A stretch of DNA of 34,748 bases from Ichthyophonus hoferi (lineage: Eukaryota > Opisthokonta > Ichthyosporea > Ichthyophonida > Ichthyophonidae), in the NCBI GenBank assembly GCA_002751075.1, contig NAOQ01000086.1, forward strand, positions 21,244 through 55,991. The letters are read 5' to 3'. This document shows positions 12,991 through 24,064 of this stretch, piece by piece (position 1 is the first letter of the stretch; each line of letters begins with the position of its first letter). The notes beneath the pieces were generated by a model, which had not been told where the DNA came from, did not search any database, and was given only the letters and a program-made list of their open reading frames with translations. The position numbers were made by a program, and so were the translations under genes.

Positions 12991-13098
12991 GCACAAGATT
13001 TGGGACGTCAGGCTAGACACAACCCTACCCATTTCCCTTTCTGATTACTAAGCCCGTACCACGTATTTTTCAATCATGCTATTAGCCTGATCAATTTA
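12991..13098 (+). repeat. Left copy of exact 108-bp duplication flanking the assembly gap
   Basis: Positions 12991-13098 are identical base for base to 13342-13449 by direct reading. The copies sit almost directly on either side of a run of N. The simplest reading is that both sides of the gap carry the same sequence because the assembler failed to merge overlapping contigs. A true tandem duplication with an unsequenced centre is the alternative. Confidence 0.9.
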
Positions 13099-13102
13099 CT
13101 GA

Positions 13103-13341
13103 NNNNNNNNNNNNNNNNNNNNNNNNNNNNNNNNNNNNNNNNNNNNNNNNNNNNNNNNNNNNNNNNNNNNNNNNNNNNNNNNNNNNNNNNNNNNNNNNNN
13201 NNNNNNNNNNNNNNNNNNNNNNNNNNNNNNNNNNNNNNNNNNNNNNNNNNNNNNNNNNNNNNNNNNNNNNNNNNNNNNNNNNNNNNNNNNNNNNNNNNNN
13301 NNNNNNNNNNNNNNNNNNNNNNNNNNNNNNNNNNNNNNNNN
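13103..13341. other. Assembly gap (239 N)
   Basis: This is a run of 239 unknown bases. Any open frames reported across it are meaningless. Because the flanks are duplicated, the true gap length may be zero or negative (overlapping contigs). Confidence 1.
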
Positions 13342-13449
13342 GCACAAGATTTGGGACGTCAGGCTAGACACAACCCTACCCATTTCCCTTTCTGATTACT
13401 AAGCCCGTACCACGTATTTTTCAATCATGCTATTAGCCTGATCAATTTA
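13342..13449 (+). repeat. Right copy of exact 108-bp duplication flanking the assembly gap
   Basis: Identical to 12991-13098. After position 13449 the two copies diverge (ttgcat here, ctga and then N on the left), so the identity ends abruptly, as expected for a contig end. Confidence 0.9.
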
Positions 13450-14310
13450 TTTGCATTTGCTGCTACAAAAATATATCTCATGGGTACTTCAAATCATCTC
13501 TCATTTTATTTCATACATAGATACAATGCTTGCTTCTTGCATACGAACTCTCCAGCCATAAAGAATGTCACTGCATGCAATCATCAAACAGCATCTTTCC
13601 TTATGACATACTGGATGGTCATGTTGGTTAGCCTAATCAATAGGTCACCATTTGCTCTAACATAATAGCCTCTTCGTGTAGCAGCTTTTACACGTTGTCA
13701 GCTAACACATTAATATTTTGGGTGATATTTCCTTACTACTTGCACCATGATGTATTCCTTACTGCTGATCTATCCGGTCTGAAGCACACCTACCTCTATG
13801 GAGGATATTTAGTTGCATATCTATTCATCTTACAAAGCATATCACCAGATTTATTTGCAGCTCTGACATTAACAATTCCGTCCTATATTGCACCTCAGTT
13901 ATGCTCTTTCTTCTTTAATAGTACTATACATAGCTCATGCTTCTATATGAGGCATACATGCTGAGATGAAGTAAGCTATAATATAAAAGGGAGACACATT
14001 CATTTCACTAAGCGCAAATGATAACCTGAATTTCTTACAATAGTTTATACCCAACAAATCTAAAGGTAGGAGATGAAGCAATTTTATTTAAGGGTGGTAA
14101 GACTATATCCTTGTCCTATCATCAGGACTCTTTGGTGATGGAAGTGTTTGAAGCTTGACTATATTAAATAAATATCCCAACCGCACCTTTCACAGCCTGG
14201 AGCCACAGTAACAGCATGATAAGGTATCATCGCCACCGAGATATAAATTAGGTTATTGATCAGTACAGTATCAAGTATAATGTTTTTGATGACTAATGGA
14301 GCTTATCAGG
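13450..14310. other. AT-rich spacer downstream of ERH
   Basis: Two open + frames (13480-13665 and 13695-13964) lie in pyrimidine-rich sequence, lack good starts and encode nothing I recognise. A - strand AATAAA at 14083-14088 is the likely poly(A) signal of the ERH gene, about 225 bp past its stop. Confidence 0.4.
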
Positions 14311-15080
14311 TTAGGCCTGCGAAAGTTTTTTTAGGTAGGCCTTAAGCTCATCCTTGAGCCATTTCTGTATCCCATCATCCCCTATTTATTAGTAGGTTGC
14401 CTTTATCGCTTTTACAGCTCCACTTGACCACACCTTGCCCACAACAACCAATTAGGGAATGTATTGCTCAGTGGATTAAGAATAATATCCATATTTTCCG
14501 AGTTACGTTTGACAAAGTAGACAAATAAATAAGTAAGTAAGCATACCATCATGGAACTAAACATATAAATCGGTTGGTGGACTCCACTGTTTTGGCAACC
14601 AACCTATGGGTAGACAAGCAGGAAGACAATAACAAAAAACCTACCTTATCATGTGGCGTATAGGATAAAGTAGTCGGGTCGTATCTGTAAAATAATAGAG
14701 ATTAGTCTGCCAACTCCTAGCATTAAGCCTACACCAGGGCCTTCCATATTACTTACATTAGGCAGCCAAATTCCTTCAAGTCATCAATAAACCGGCAAAG
14801 GTCCCTATAGTCATACTGGATTTCTTTTGCCCTACGCCCCCACCCCACATCACAATCAGAATCTCTTTGGTTCGCATACCAACTAAGATTCCTTGACCAA
14901 TATTTACCCGGGGTGAAGCTTCTTGAGAACTTGCTCGTGTACCCTTAGCATACCTGCATTAATGAACCCGTTAGCTATATAGCTAGGATAGTCTATAGAG
15001 GAGATAAGGCAAGGAGAAGAGTTACCACCCCCACGACGGACCACCACAATAGGCAGCTTAAAAATAAAGGCATCCAGCAT
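14311..15080 (-). CDS. ERH: Enhancer of rudimentary homolog (ERH), 4 exons
   Basis: ERH is a small, highly conserved nuclear homodimer that acts as an adaptor in RNA processing and transcription. Exons on the - strand are 15080-14908, 14831-14757, 14684-14645 and 14364-14311, joining into 113 aa (human 104). The match is clearest in the middle and end: EIQYDYRDLCRFIDDLKEFG, CLIYDPTTLSYTPHDK and KWLKDELKAYLKKLSQA correspond to ITYDISQLFDFIDDL, CLVYRADTQTYQPYNK and DWIKEKIYVLLRRQAQ of the human protein. The N-terminus is less certain. LPIVVVRR should be the first beta strand, but the first exon could begin at an acceptor (TTTTTAAG just before CTGCC) with a missing upstream exon instead of the ATG at 15080. 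A 33-nt in-frame piece (about 14988-15020) has splice-like ends but is probably coding. Confidence 0.88.
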
Positions 15081-15795
15081 AAGGTGCCAGCCTATTATTA
15101 ATACACCTACTTAAAACAAAATAGGAGATACAATATAATATAGGCTTATTTAAAGCCCGACAGAGTACTTTGATGATCATAAAATACATTCTAGCTTTCA
15201 AGCTGCCGATCTGACCAGCACCTGATAGTAGGTAGTTAAATGACCCAAGGGCCCACCTTTATATTAAAGACAGGGCCATTCTAGATGGAGGCAAAATTTG
15301 GTTTTCCTTGGAAATTTCATTTCAGCTATCAAAAGAAAATAAAGGGTAAGAAAAGTGAAAGCAAAGAGTATCCAAGCTACTACTAAATAGCCCACTACAA
15401 AAGGGGATACAGAGCGAGGCCCTGAACATAAAAATGTCTCAAGAAGAAGGTGTAAGAGCAGTAGAAAGCGGATGAAACAAAGGAAGGTTATTCTACGACC
15501 AACCACTGACTTTCTGTTATACAGAAACGTCACAGCACAGTTCACTTTTTAATCCTTATGTTATATTCACTTTATAATTCCACCCTCCATTGTACTCCTC
15601 TCGCTCATCCTTACTATGCATATCGCTCATGTTAAACCAAGTGATCAGGAGAAGGTGAAGAATAAGAGCATAATAGAAAAGGAAATGAAGACAAAAAGAA
15701 AATCTGCCAAAGAGTGAAACATATAGTAGAAACTACAATAGAATAAGAAAACGCAGTAAACACAAGAAATAACTTGTAGAAAGAAAAAAATAAAA
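15081..15795. other. Spacer with a purine-rich tract
   Basis: This lies between ERH and the ETAA1-like gene, which are divergent, so it probably holds both promoters. From about 15641 to 15795 the + strand is almost all A and G. The tract ends directly at an ATG (15796) that may be the first codon of the ETAA1-like gene. Confidence 0.4.
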
Positions 15796-15864
15796 ATGAG
15801 CGGACAGAGGGTTTATCAAGTCTTATACGAAGGCATAAGTAGAGGAAAGTACCCGTACCATCTA
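15796..15864 (+). CDS. Possible first coding exon of the ETAA1-like gene
   Basis: The ATG sits in an A-rich context (AAAAATGAGC). It opens 23 codons (beginning MSGQRVYQVLYEG) that end exactly at CTA|GTGAGT, a strong donor in phase 0. An acceptor at 16727-16728 (ACAACAG) opens the downstream frame in the same phase, so this exon could join 16729-16879 and add 35 residues before the methionine at 16765. The acceptor has no good pyrimidine tract, and the sequence has no recognised similarity. The link is a hypothesis. Confidence 0.3.
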
Positions 15865-16764
15865 GTGAGTCTGAAAGGCTGTCATAATCTGCCCAGGTCT
15901 TGGACTTTTCGGTTTGGTTCAGTTGCAGAAAGACAATTGTGTGTGACTGCTCACCAATTCGGGTCAGCTAAATACATTCCTTGTTTCAATCACTTCCCAC
16001 CTCAATTTGAAACCAACCATTTTGAATCTGGAGTCCTGTCCTGAACACAGAAGGTTGGATGGACAATACTGAGAAGGCTGCCAAGGTCTCTAATAAGGTG
16101 GAGTAAACCCTACTAATGTTAATGGAAAAACACTAAAGTGAAATGAGTGCTTTATCTTCTAAGTGTGGTAAGGGCATAAACCCGAACAGTAGGCAATAAT
16201 TATACACTCAGCTATTTCTATATGATATGCTCGGAACAAGCATCCTTTTTGGCTAATTACATTACAGTCCAATACCATGTTTTCATTAAATCGTATATTA
16301 TTGTAAAATAGGGTATGATATTGCATGTATTTCCCATTAGTAACTGGTGTAGCCCATGCAGGAAAGTATTACCCTAAAATGACGCAAGTCGTTAACAAAG
16401 CACCAATGGGCATGATTGGCGCGTCTTTCAAATAAACTGCATGGTATAGAACAATCACAGTGACTTTGGTATAATGCAGCTAGTGCAATGTACATACTAG
16501 CCTATGACTGTACTGTATTTGTACCAGGCCTTTCATTTTTTGTAAATTATTGAAAAATATAACCCGTATTGTTGTATAAGTACATAATAATTTTATATTG
16601 GCCATATGAAGTGTGTTTTTATCGTTTAATGGTCTTTCTTTTCTTTGCTTATAATCGTGGCCCACAATAAAACTTTGAATTTTCTGTGAACAAAAATAAA
16701 ACACCTATAAGGAGGCTGTGTACAACAGCTACGATTCAAGTGGAGGGTGGCATGTAGAAATACC

Positions 16765-19700
16765 ATGACACCATCTAGACAACATAGGGTTCGTTTTCAT
16801 CTGGGCGCAGGCAGTCCCGATGACAAAGGCGTAGATGTGGTTTGGGCACGGAAAAAAGGCCGAACTGACTCGCAACTTGGTAAGATTGTATTTTCAAAGC
16901 CTAGTAGACTGTTTGTTTTCATGTTGTGGCGTGTACGGCTTGTGTATTTTTTAGATAGAAGAAAGATGGATACATTTTATTTTGTGTGGAAATTTTGGGT
17001 AAAGGCTTATCCATTGGAGGAAAGCTCATGTAACATTAATTATTGTAGTACTTTATTTATTGGCCGTATTATAAAAATGTGTTACAAGTGTTTAGTCCAT
17101 CACAATTATTAGGCGTTATAATGATTGCCTTGCGGATCTTTTGGTTTATACCTATTATTAGGAAGATTACATGGTCGATAATTCTAAAGCTAGCTTGTTA
17201 CCTGCTTATTTATTGGTGAAGTAGATGAGGGCCAATGGTAAGGGACAATATAAATAAGTGGTGAACTAACGTCTGTGTAATATCATTGACCATACAACCT
17301 TTTCTGTAGGTCATAAGAGAGCACTGGATGCAGGCCATAATGTAGCTGACATGATGGATTTCCTTGCTGAGGAGGTGAATATTTCTTGCAATAATTGACT
17401 AAAATAGAGTATTGGGTTTACTATTCTATTTTTTTCTTTTAAAAGACAATGATTGTTTCCCTTAACACACTCTACTACTGTTAATTTTTCTCTTGTCCCT
17501 ATTCATATATATCCTTACACCTATACACAGGCATAACTACTCAACACGCAAAGACACACACGCACACATACATACATACATACACATATATATATCTATA
17601 TTGCCACACCTTCTTTAGCATGATCATTGCACCCTATCTTACGAGACTTTAATAACACGCTACTGCGTCTGGTTAAATGGGACTGTAAATCCATTATGTT
17701 GCCAATAATACATTATTGAACGTGAATATAATTATTTTATGTGCGTCATTACTTTTTTAAACATTTATAAATATGACGTTGGATGAGTCCTTCCTTGTTT
17801 CTATGCATCTACATCACTCTGTACCCTGGACGTATTATGGCTATCTATCTCGTTATGCTAGTTATATCTACCCTGCAATGTTAATAATCACCTAAGGCTT
17901 GTTATTTTCTGCAAATTACTGTCCTAAACGTACTCCTTCCACGAGGGTTGGTTTAAGTATGTGTGGGTTAACCAGATAGTAGAAAGTATTGGCCAACATG
18001 TAGCAGACTAGGCCTTGACACATGATTGGGATTTCAGGCCAGGCCAGGGGAGCATGCAGCCTCTCCCCCTACCGTCCCTCGACTTCTAGACCTATGGTTA
18101 GGTGGGGACACTCCAGGGAGGGCCTGTGGGGCCAGGGCAACCTACATGAAGAATAGTAGGAGGGGAAGGAAGGGAAGAGATAGGCCTGGCGGCCTACAGA
18201 CTGAAAGGTACGTGATAACAGAGTCAGCCTGTGATAGCAATATGCCTAACATTTGATTGCCTGCGGCTAGGTTACTAGGGGGCTATCTCTATCATAGAAT
18301 TAAAGGGACCTATATTCCCTTACATAGAAATATGCCTTTAGTGGGTTGATGGCGATTTTCTATCCATCTATACTGCATGCATTGCATCAGTGTACGTTCC
18401 CCTCTTTATCATATTCCGAGCTATTTCTTCTGTCTTTTATATCTTTTTGCTGTCTTGCACCTGCCAACCTCCATAAGCACAATGAAAGTCTATTACATAC
18501 TGTAGGATCATTAGTAATACTTTCCACTACATACAATTCTTGTACCCGCATCAAAACCAGTATATGCTACCCATTTTCATATATATATATATGTATGTAT
18601 ATATGTACTATGAGTAGTATATTGACTGGATTTGAATGAAAACTCTACAGAATATATATCATTTTTGATTAAACTGATTAGCACTATAGATTAGTCATCA
18701 CATAGTTTTTGAGGCTGATATATGTGTAAGTACTCATAATACTCTCTTTAGAATTGCACATCTTAGCAATAATCGTAGTAGAAGAGTATCAGGTTTAGCC
18801 ATATTCAGTGTTTATATTACCGTGTTCTTTCACTTTCTACTTTGATGTTAACTTCCTATACTTATTCCTTTGTGATGTGTTTGCAGACTAGTTTATTATT
18901 TAATTATTTTAATCCCATATTTAGCAGTGGATTTTCTTATTGCATATAAAAACTATAACAGGTTTTCCTCCTTGCATTCATACCTGCAAGTTGGCTTAAC
19001 ATGCCATCTTTTCTGAGAGCGATGTACATTCTTTTACTTATGTATCAATCATATTTGTCCTACCCCTCTCTCTCCCAGATTATATACCCGTGTTTTCTCA
19101 GCCTTGTTTCTTTTAGTCTTTCCAATCCCTTTGTTCTAACTTGTTTTTCCAGCAACATCATACGTAATTCATGAATATGAAACCATATTCACAAGAAAAT
19201 TCACATATACATACATATTTTGTATGTGAACACATTTACATACTTATATCTACCTATAAATTTCAAAACCCGCAATATAGCTTATCTTCTTCTCTTTTCC
19301 TCCCTCTCTCTTATCAAGCCAGCTGGAAAGTAGCCTTTTCCATCTGGGGCATATATGACTAGGCCAATAATATAACCTCACACACATTTCTCTCGACTCA
19401 TTTCTCACATTCTCTCAGTGCTGCTATGATTAAGAGTCTAGCCACCCTGAAGGACCTTCTAGCCAACCTGCCTGAGCCACAAGCCAAATCCAACCCCCCA
19501 GAGTCTGGAGAGCAAGATAAACATGACTCCCTCACTGCAAGAGAGGGATCCACAGATAACGTTGCCATCACCACAATGCCACCTAATAATCAGGAGGTTG
19601 ATTCTTCCTTGAAAGTGGGGCAGACCAATGATGAACTGCTTCTAGAAAATATAGACATAGATTTATTAGAGGACCTTGATTTGGCAAGTTGTATCAAGAC

Positions 19701-20319
19701 TCCTCTCCCTCCCCAATCTACTGTTGCTCCAACCACTCCCCCCCACGCCAATAAGTTGCGCCACAGACCAATAGAAAGCACATCATCGACATTTCAACAC
19801 CATCATTCAGGTCCACCCATTGGACAGGCCATTGGGATTTTTCTAGAAAGTCAGCATGAACAAGAGACTGTGAAGGGTTGGGATGCAGGCAACCCTACAG
19901 TTCCACAATCTAACTGCCAGCCATTACCATTTCTGAACAACTTGAATAGACATAACTCATGGGATCCTGCTACATCTGGCTCGCATTCAGTATCTTCATC
20001 CAATCATATGCCACTTTCACATCAAGCTGTGCTACCGAAACATGCCCCAGATATAAGAGTGGATGTTAGGGCCTCCTCAATACACAGGTCACCATTGTCT
20101 GCAGTTGCCAACACGCCTACTGCAACCCAGGCCTGTCAGCTATTAAATGGGCGACATTCACCAACCGGCACAAACACCAAACAAATTCCTCCAACAAAAC
20201 ATGCAGGAAATGAAGGTGAAATAGTGTACTCTCAGGAAATGCAGCTTCGCATTAAGCAGAAGCGAGCAGCAGCGCTACGTCGAAAACGAATAAGAGAGCG
20301 AATGGCATTGTCTCAGTAG
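16765..20319 (+). CDS. ETAA1: ETAA1-like RPA-binding, candidate ATR-activating protein, 4 exons
   Basis: Exons 16765-16879, 17310-17374, 18038-18207 and 19419-20319 join in phase (1, 0, 2) into 416 aa. ETAA1 binds RPA-coated single-stranded DNA and activates ATR at stalled forks. The order of features fits ETAA1: TPSR near the start; a VDVVW segment whose W27 aligns with human W107, needed for ATR activation; ADMMDFLAEE; and LLDLWLGGDTP, against human MLDMWIGETAIP. A basic stretch and LATLKDLLANL follow. An acidic amphipathic segment at about 187-207 (ELLLENIDIDLLEDLDLAS) resembles RPA70N-binding motifs of ATRIP type. The last 30 residues (RIKQKRAAALRRKRIRER) resemble the RPA32 winged-helix ligand of ETAA1, SMARCAL1 and TIPIN. 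The rest looks disordered. Gene structure is well supported; the family call rests on short motifs. Poly(A) signal 20645-20650. More 5' sequence may exist. Confidence 0.62.
17553..17596. repeat. CA/CATA/TA microsatellite
   Basis: A compound simple repeat lies in intron 2 of the ETAA1-like gene, moving from CACA to CATA to TATA units. Confidence 0.85.
18579..18607. repeat. TA/TGTA microsatellite
   Basis: A short compound simple repeat lies in the last intron of the ETAA1-like gene, in a pyrimidine-rich stretch. Confidence 0.8.
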
Positions 20320-21283
20320 TATGTATATATAATTAGGTATGTAGGTGTACATATGGATGGCCAAGTCGGGCTAAGGGTTAACAAAACTAGGTATTATTTA
20401 CACAATAGGCTTTGTATCTGCTTTATCGTACATCAAAATCAAGAAACTGTATGTTATGACCCCCGCTTCATATCCCATCAAAGCATTTAATGCAATATTT
20501 TTCCTGTCAAATGAAGAAAACTTATAGATCCATCTAACCCAGCGGGGCTAGGTTGTAGTATTGAACTAGCCAATATCCATATGCACGTACAGGTGCATGA
20601 AAGGCCACAATACTTAGTTAGAGTTGTATAAAATAGTTTTTACAAATAAAGGTTTTATTAAAAAATAATCCGAGAAAATGATTTGCCTTTTGATAATAAA
20701 GGAAAATTGGCAGATATGCAGTTGAAAATTCATGCATATGCATATTAATGTTGTAGGCTTTCGCATTATCATGTATGATGCCTTATTTTTCTAACCTGAA
20801 GGGTATTGAAAAATAATCAAAATGAGGAGAAATCAGCCTAGATACACCGTAGTTGATCCTGTTACCTGGTTACTATTTCACTAAGATGGCCAACTTCATA
20901 ATTTTAAAAACAATACAGCAATGCACGGTAGGTATTGGCATGTTTTTTTTTTTTTTGGACTTGGCTGATATGACCTATCCCCTTAGACTCGAACAGAAAA
21001 CTATACAGTATATGGTATTACATTTTGTAGTATTATAGTATAATGCATTGTATTATATTATATTATACAAGAAATTTTCCCACTAGAGAGTATTAAAAGC
21101 TTTTTAAAAAACAGCACTTTAAAATAGAATATTGGATGCCTATTGGGTGCATCAATTACATTTGAAAACACTATATAGGCATTCATTCAACACTAATATT
21201 CTACATTTCGATTTCTCACAGTTACACAGGCTGTGACCAATTTAAATATAATCAAAATAATACATACAGTCCGAGTGTTTATT

Positions 21284-21418
21284 TTAACAGGCTATAGTCT
21301 CCTGCACAAATCTATTCAAATTCCACACCCCCTTAGAAAGGTTGGATAAGGCCGTTCCAAATCCAGTCGATCTCCAAAAGTACTGAACCTCCTTAGGGTG
21401 ACGTGAAGAATCTTGTAT
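21284..21418 (-). CDS. Candidate terminal coding exon, unidentified
   Basis: After a T-rich acceptor (TTTTTTTGTGATAG) the - strand is open for 44 codons up to a TAA at 21284-21286, with residues such as HPKEVQYFWRSTGFG and KGVWNLNRF. An AATAAA follows directly after the stop (21278-21283). Base composition is richer in GC than its surroundings. I do not recognise the protein. A second frame of the same strand is also open for about 35 codons, so frame is unresolved. Confidence 0.25.
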   Translation of the reverse strand: MQDSSRHPKEVQYFWRSTGFGTALSNLSKGVWNLNRFVQETIAC

Positions 21419-21516
21419 CTATCACAAAAAAATATTTGGAATACGTATGAGCTGTTGAGAATTGAAAAAGTAAAATGTATTTTTAACATTTAGGGCTTCA
21501 GATGATTAAGTTGGAG

Positions 21517-21675
21517 ATGTCTTATTTAAACAATAATTACAAAGCCTTTGCTCCTCGGCCCGTGGCACCTAATTTGTTAATGAGGGGTTTTAAAGAAGTA
21601 CCCATACAGGATGGATGGGGATATGCCAATTCCTATAACATTGAGCATTCTCTTTTTATAGACCATAACCTTTAA
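21517..21675 (+). CDS. Small open frame, 52 aa, unidentified
   Basis: An ATG-initiated frame runs 52 codons in an AT-rich region, with mixed, protein-like composition (APRPVAPNLLMRGF, then VPIQDGWGYANSYN). No splice sites are needed. The opposite strand is also partly open here, so it may be chance. No family recognised. Confidence 0.2.
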   Translation: MSYLNNNYKAFAPRPVAPNLLMRGFKEVPIQDGWGYANSYNIEHSLFIDHNL

Positions 21676-23171
21676 AGTGCTGCTATGGAACATTATATCT
21701 CAAAAATTAAGATGGTAACTTGGAGATGGTAAAAAGCAGAGCATTGCCTGCTTTTTTTTTAAAGGCCAATAAGAAATTGCATGCAATAGTATCTTCAAAA
21801 CCATGAAACATTAAGCAGTCAACTATACAATGAAAGTATGGTATCAAAATGGCAAAAAATCCATATAACCCCGTAGAATTTAGGTGGAAGCAAGATAACT
21901 TCAAAAGGACTATGTAGTTTTATTTACACATAGGATTACTGTGTTTAGCCAAACCATAGAAGATTTCATGCATGAAGAAGGTTCAGGTTTGATTTAATGA
22001 GCCTATTAAATTTTATAGGTAAGTCTACTCCTATAAAAGACTACAAACGTATTGGTTTATATATAATGTTAAACTCATACAACCCAAAAAATATCTTTTA
22101 AAACAGTAGATATTACTTTTTTCTTTTCTTTGGCCAGTAGGAAGCACTGAATATGGAATGTAACTGCTTAAAAAACCCTTCTATTTTACATCCTTGGAGT
22201 CTACAGAGAGAAGGGAAAAGGTAGCTAGCTGTATTCCTATAGCCCATTTATATTTCTAGTGCTGAACAACATAAATATTTTTACTTGAAGTTTTCGCCGA
22301 GACACAAGTTTAAAATGTTTAAATAACTAATGTCTCCGACTCAAGATAATGCCCGAGGTAAAATGATAAATATGAGAAAAGGGGGAAAATTGCTGGAATA
22401 ATTGAAAACAACTATGAGAATATTTTATAAACCACCCAAAATACCAACACCATATTAAACAACGAAATTAAATTTATAAAAATCTGTAATCTAGGGGGAT
22501 CAATTTTAGTGTAGAAAATCTATTAAAATTCATACAGGCATGCGATCAGGATGAATTGCCAGTTAGCCTTTCAAGATAAGATATAACAGATTTTCCTTTC
22601 TTAATTTTTTTAAAAATACGATAAAAAACGAGTCAAAATATTTTATTATTACGTGGTTTGTGGTACAGATACTCAAGCTATAAATAAGACAGACTCTGCA
22701 GTCCGAATCATTTAGTTTGCTTTACCTGGACATACCAATTATTTTGGGCCGCAATTTTTCCCAATCAACAGGCAAGTCGAGATTAGATTAAGAAGATCTA
22801 TCTACCAGATAATACCAAAATAAGAAATAGAGCGTTTTTAATTACTGATTAATCATTTGACGGGACGCTATAATGGGTGTTTAATTGGTGATTAAGCGAA
22901 AACATTTCCCAACAACAAAAGTTAGAAATTATAATTTTAGTTCAATATATATACATATATGTATTTCAACCAAGCTTGAACAGCAATACACATCCAGCCC
23001 TAGGTATTGTTGCATCAAGCAAAATATACGCTTGCTTCTCAATTATTTCATTTAGTCAACATACCATATTAGTCTATTAGCTTAACAACTTATAATACCT
23101 CTCCCATATTTGTTAGAGAGGGTGACAGTTATAGGGGTGGTTTAAGGGTCACAACAATTACTACAGCTTAC

Positions 23172-23207
23172 TGGGCCTCCTGCGGGACCCGGCCTTGTCC
23201 TCGACAT
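23172..23207 (-). CDS. Candidate first coding exon on the - strand, unidentified
   Basis: A GC-rich island in AT-rich surroundings holds ATG followed by 12 codons (MSRTRPGPAGGP) and then GTAAGC, a strong donor in phase 0. It could be the start of a small gene running left, divergent from beta-adaptin; the terminal exon at 21284-21418 is phase-compatible. No intermediate exon could be identified. Confidence 0.2.
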
Positions 23208-24064
23208 CGTAATAATATCTTCTATTTTTATTCCCTTATGTTACGTTGTCTTTCTTTGAAGTATTTAGAGATGGAGTACTATACAATAAGATGTGGCACA
23301 AAAATACAGCCACCTGCCGTTCATAAACTCACTCTCTAGCTTTAGTTTCATTTAATGCTGATTACTTAACTTGACTTTTCCTTTTTTTTTCTCGTTTCTT
23401 GCTTACATGCACGAATTCAATCTTACTACATTTTATCTCTTTCTCCTCTCTTACTCTGATACACCACCTCAAACCACTTATATCTACCGCCCAGCATGCT
23501 TACAAAAAGAAACAAATACATGATATATATATATTTATATATATACTAAAATAAAGAAACACCCTCACACATGTAAGTAGACATGACCCTCATCAAACCA
23601 CATACCATATTTTTCCTCCTATTATTTGGGGGTAATACTATTCTCCAAGCATATCACAATCCTTAGTTATAGGTTAGATCTAGTAGATTGGTATTTTTTT
23701 CTAAACTACTATACAATACAATACTGCTACAAGATCGCACAGATTGCTATAAATACTTTATAACCCTATCGTCTGTTATAGCCTATTCCCCAGTTATAAC
23801 ATGACTCTCCTATCAGTTTCTCTTCTTGGCCGTGCTGGTGTAGTATTGTACAGGATTGGTCATATTACTTTACCATATTCCTATAGTGCTCCCCCACACA
23901 TACACATACATATACAACCCTGTACAGACCTAAAGCACCTGTCTACCTGTGGTTTGGTTTCACACACAGTATTCTTACTATTAATGTTTTATCCTCTTCC
24001 ATGTACTGCAATTAGCTTGACTGAGTGTTATTGGGCTTATATCTGACATGGCGTGTTGCAGAAA

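Larger units (their letters stand above)
20320..24064. other. Long AT-rich spacer with weak candidate exons
   Basis: The region separates the ETAA1-like gene from beta-adaptin. It includes the 3' UTR of the former to about 20670, three TATTA units near 21051-21065 and a TA-rich run at 23522-23545. Candidate coding pieces are given separately (21284-21418 and 23172-23207 on -, 21517-21675 on +). The rest shows no recognisable gene, RNA or mobile element. The last few hundred bases should carry the beta-adaptin promoter and a 5' UTR intron, since TGTTGCAG ends just before its ATG. Confidence 0.4.

Noticed and set aside
15264-15545. A 93-codon hydrophobic - strand frame
   Set aside because: No ATG start, and the hydrophobicity follows from T-rich sequence.
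18346-18639. A 97-codon frame resembling a secreted or membrane peptide
   Set aside because: It lies inside a pyrimidine-rich intron of the ETAA1-like gene; T-rich DNA gives hydrophobic codons by chance.
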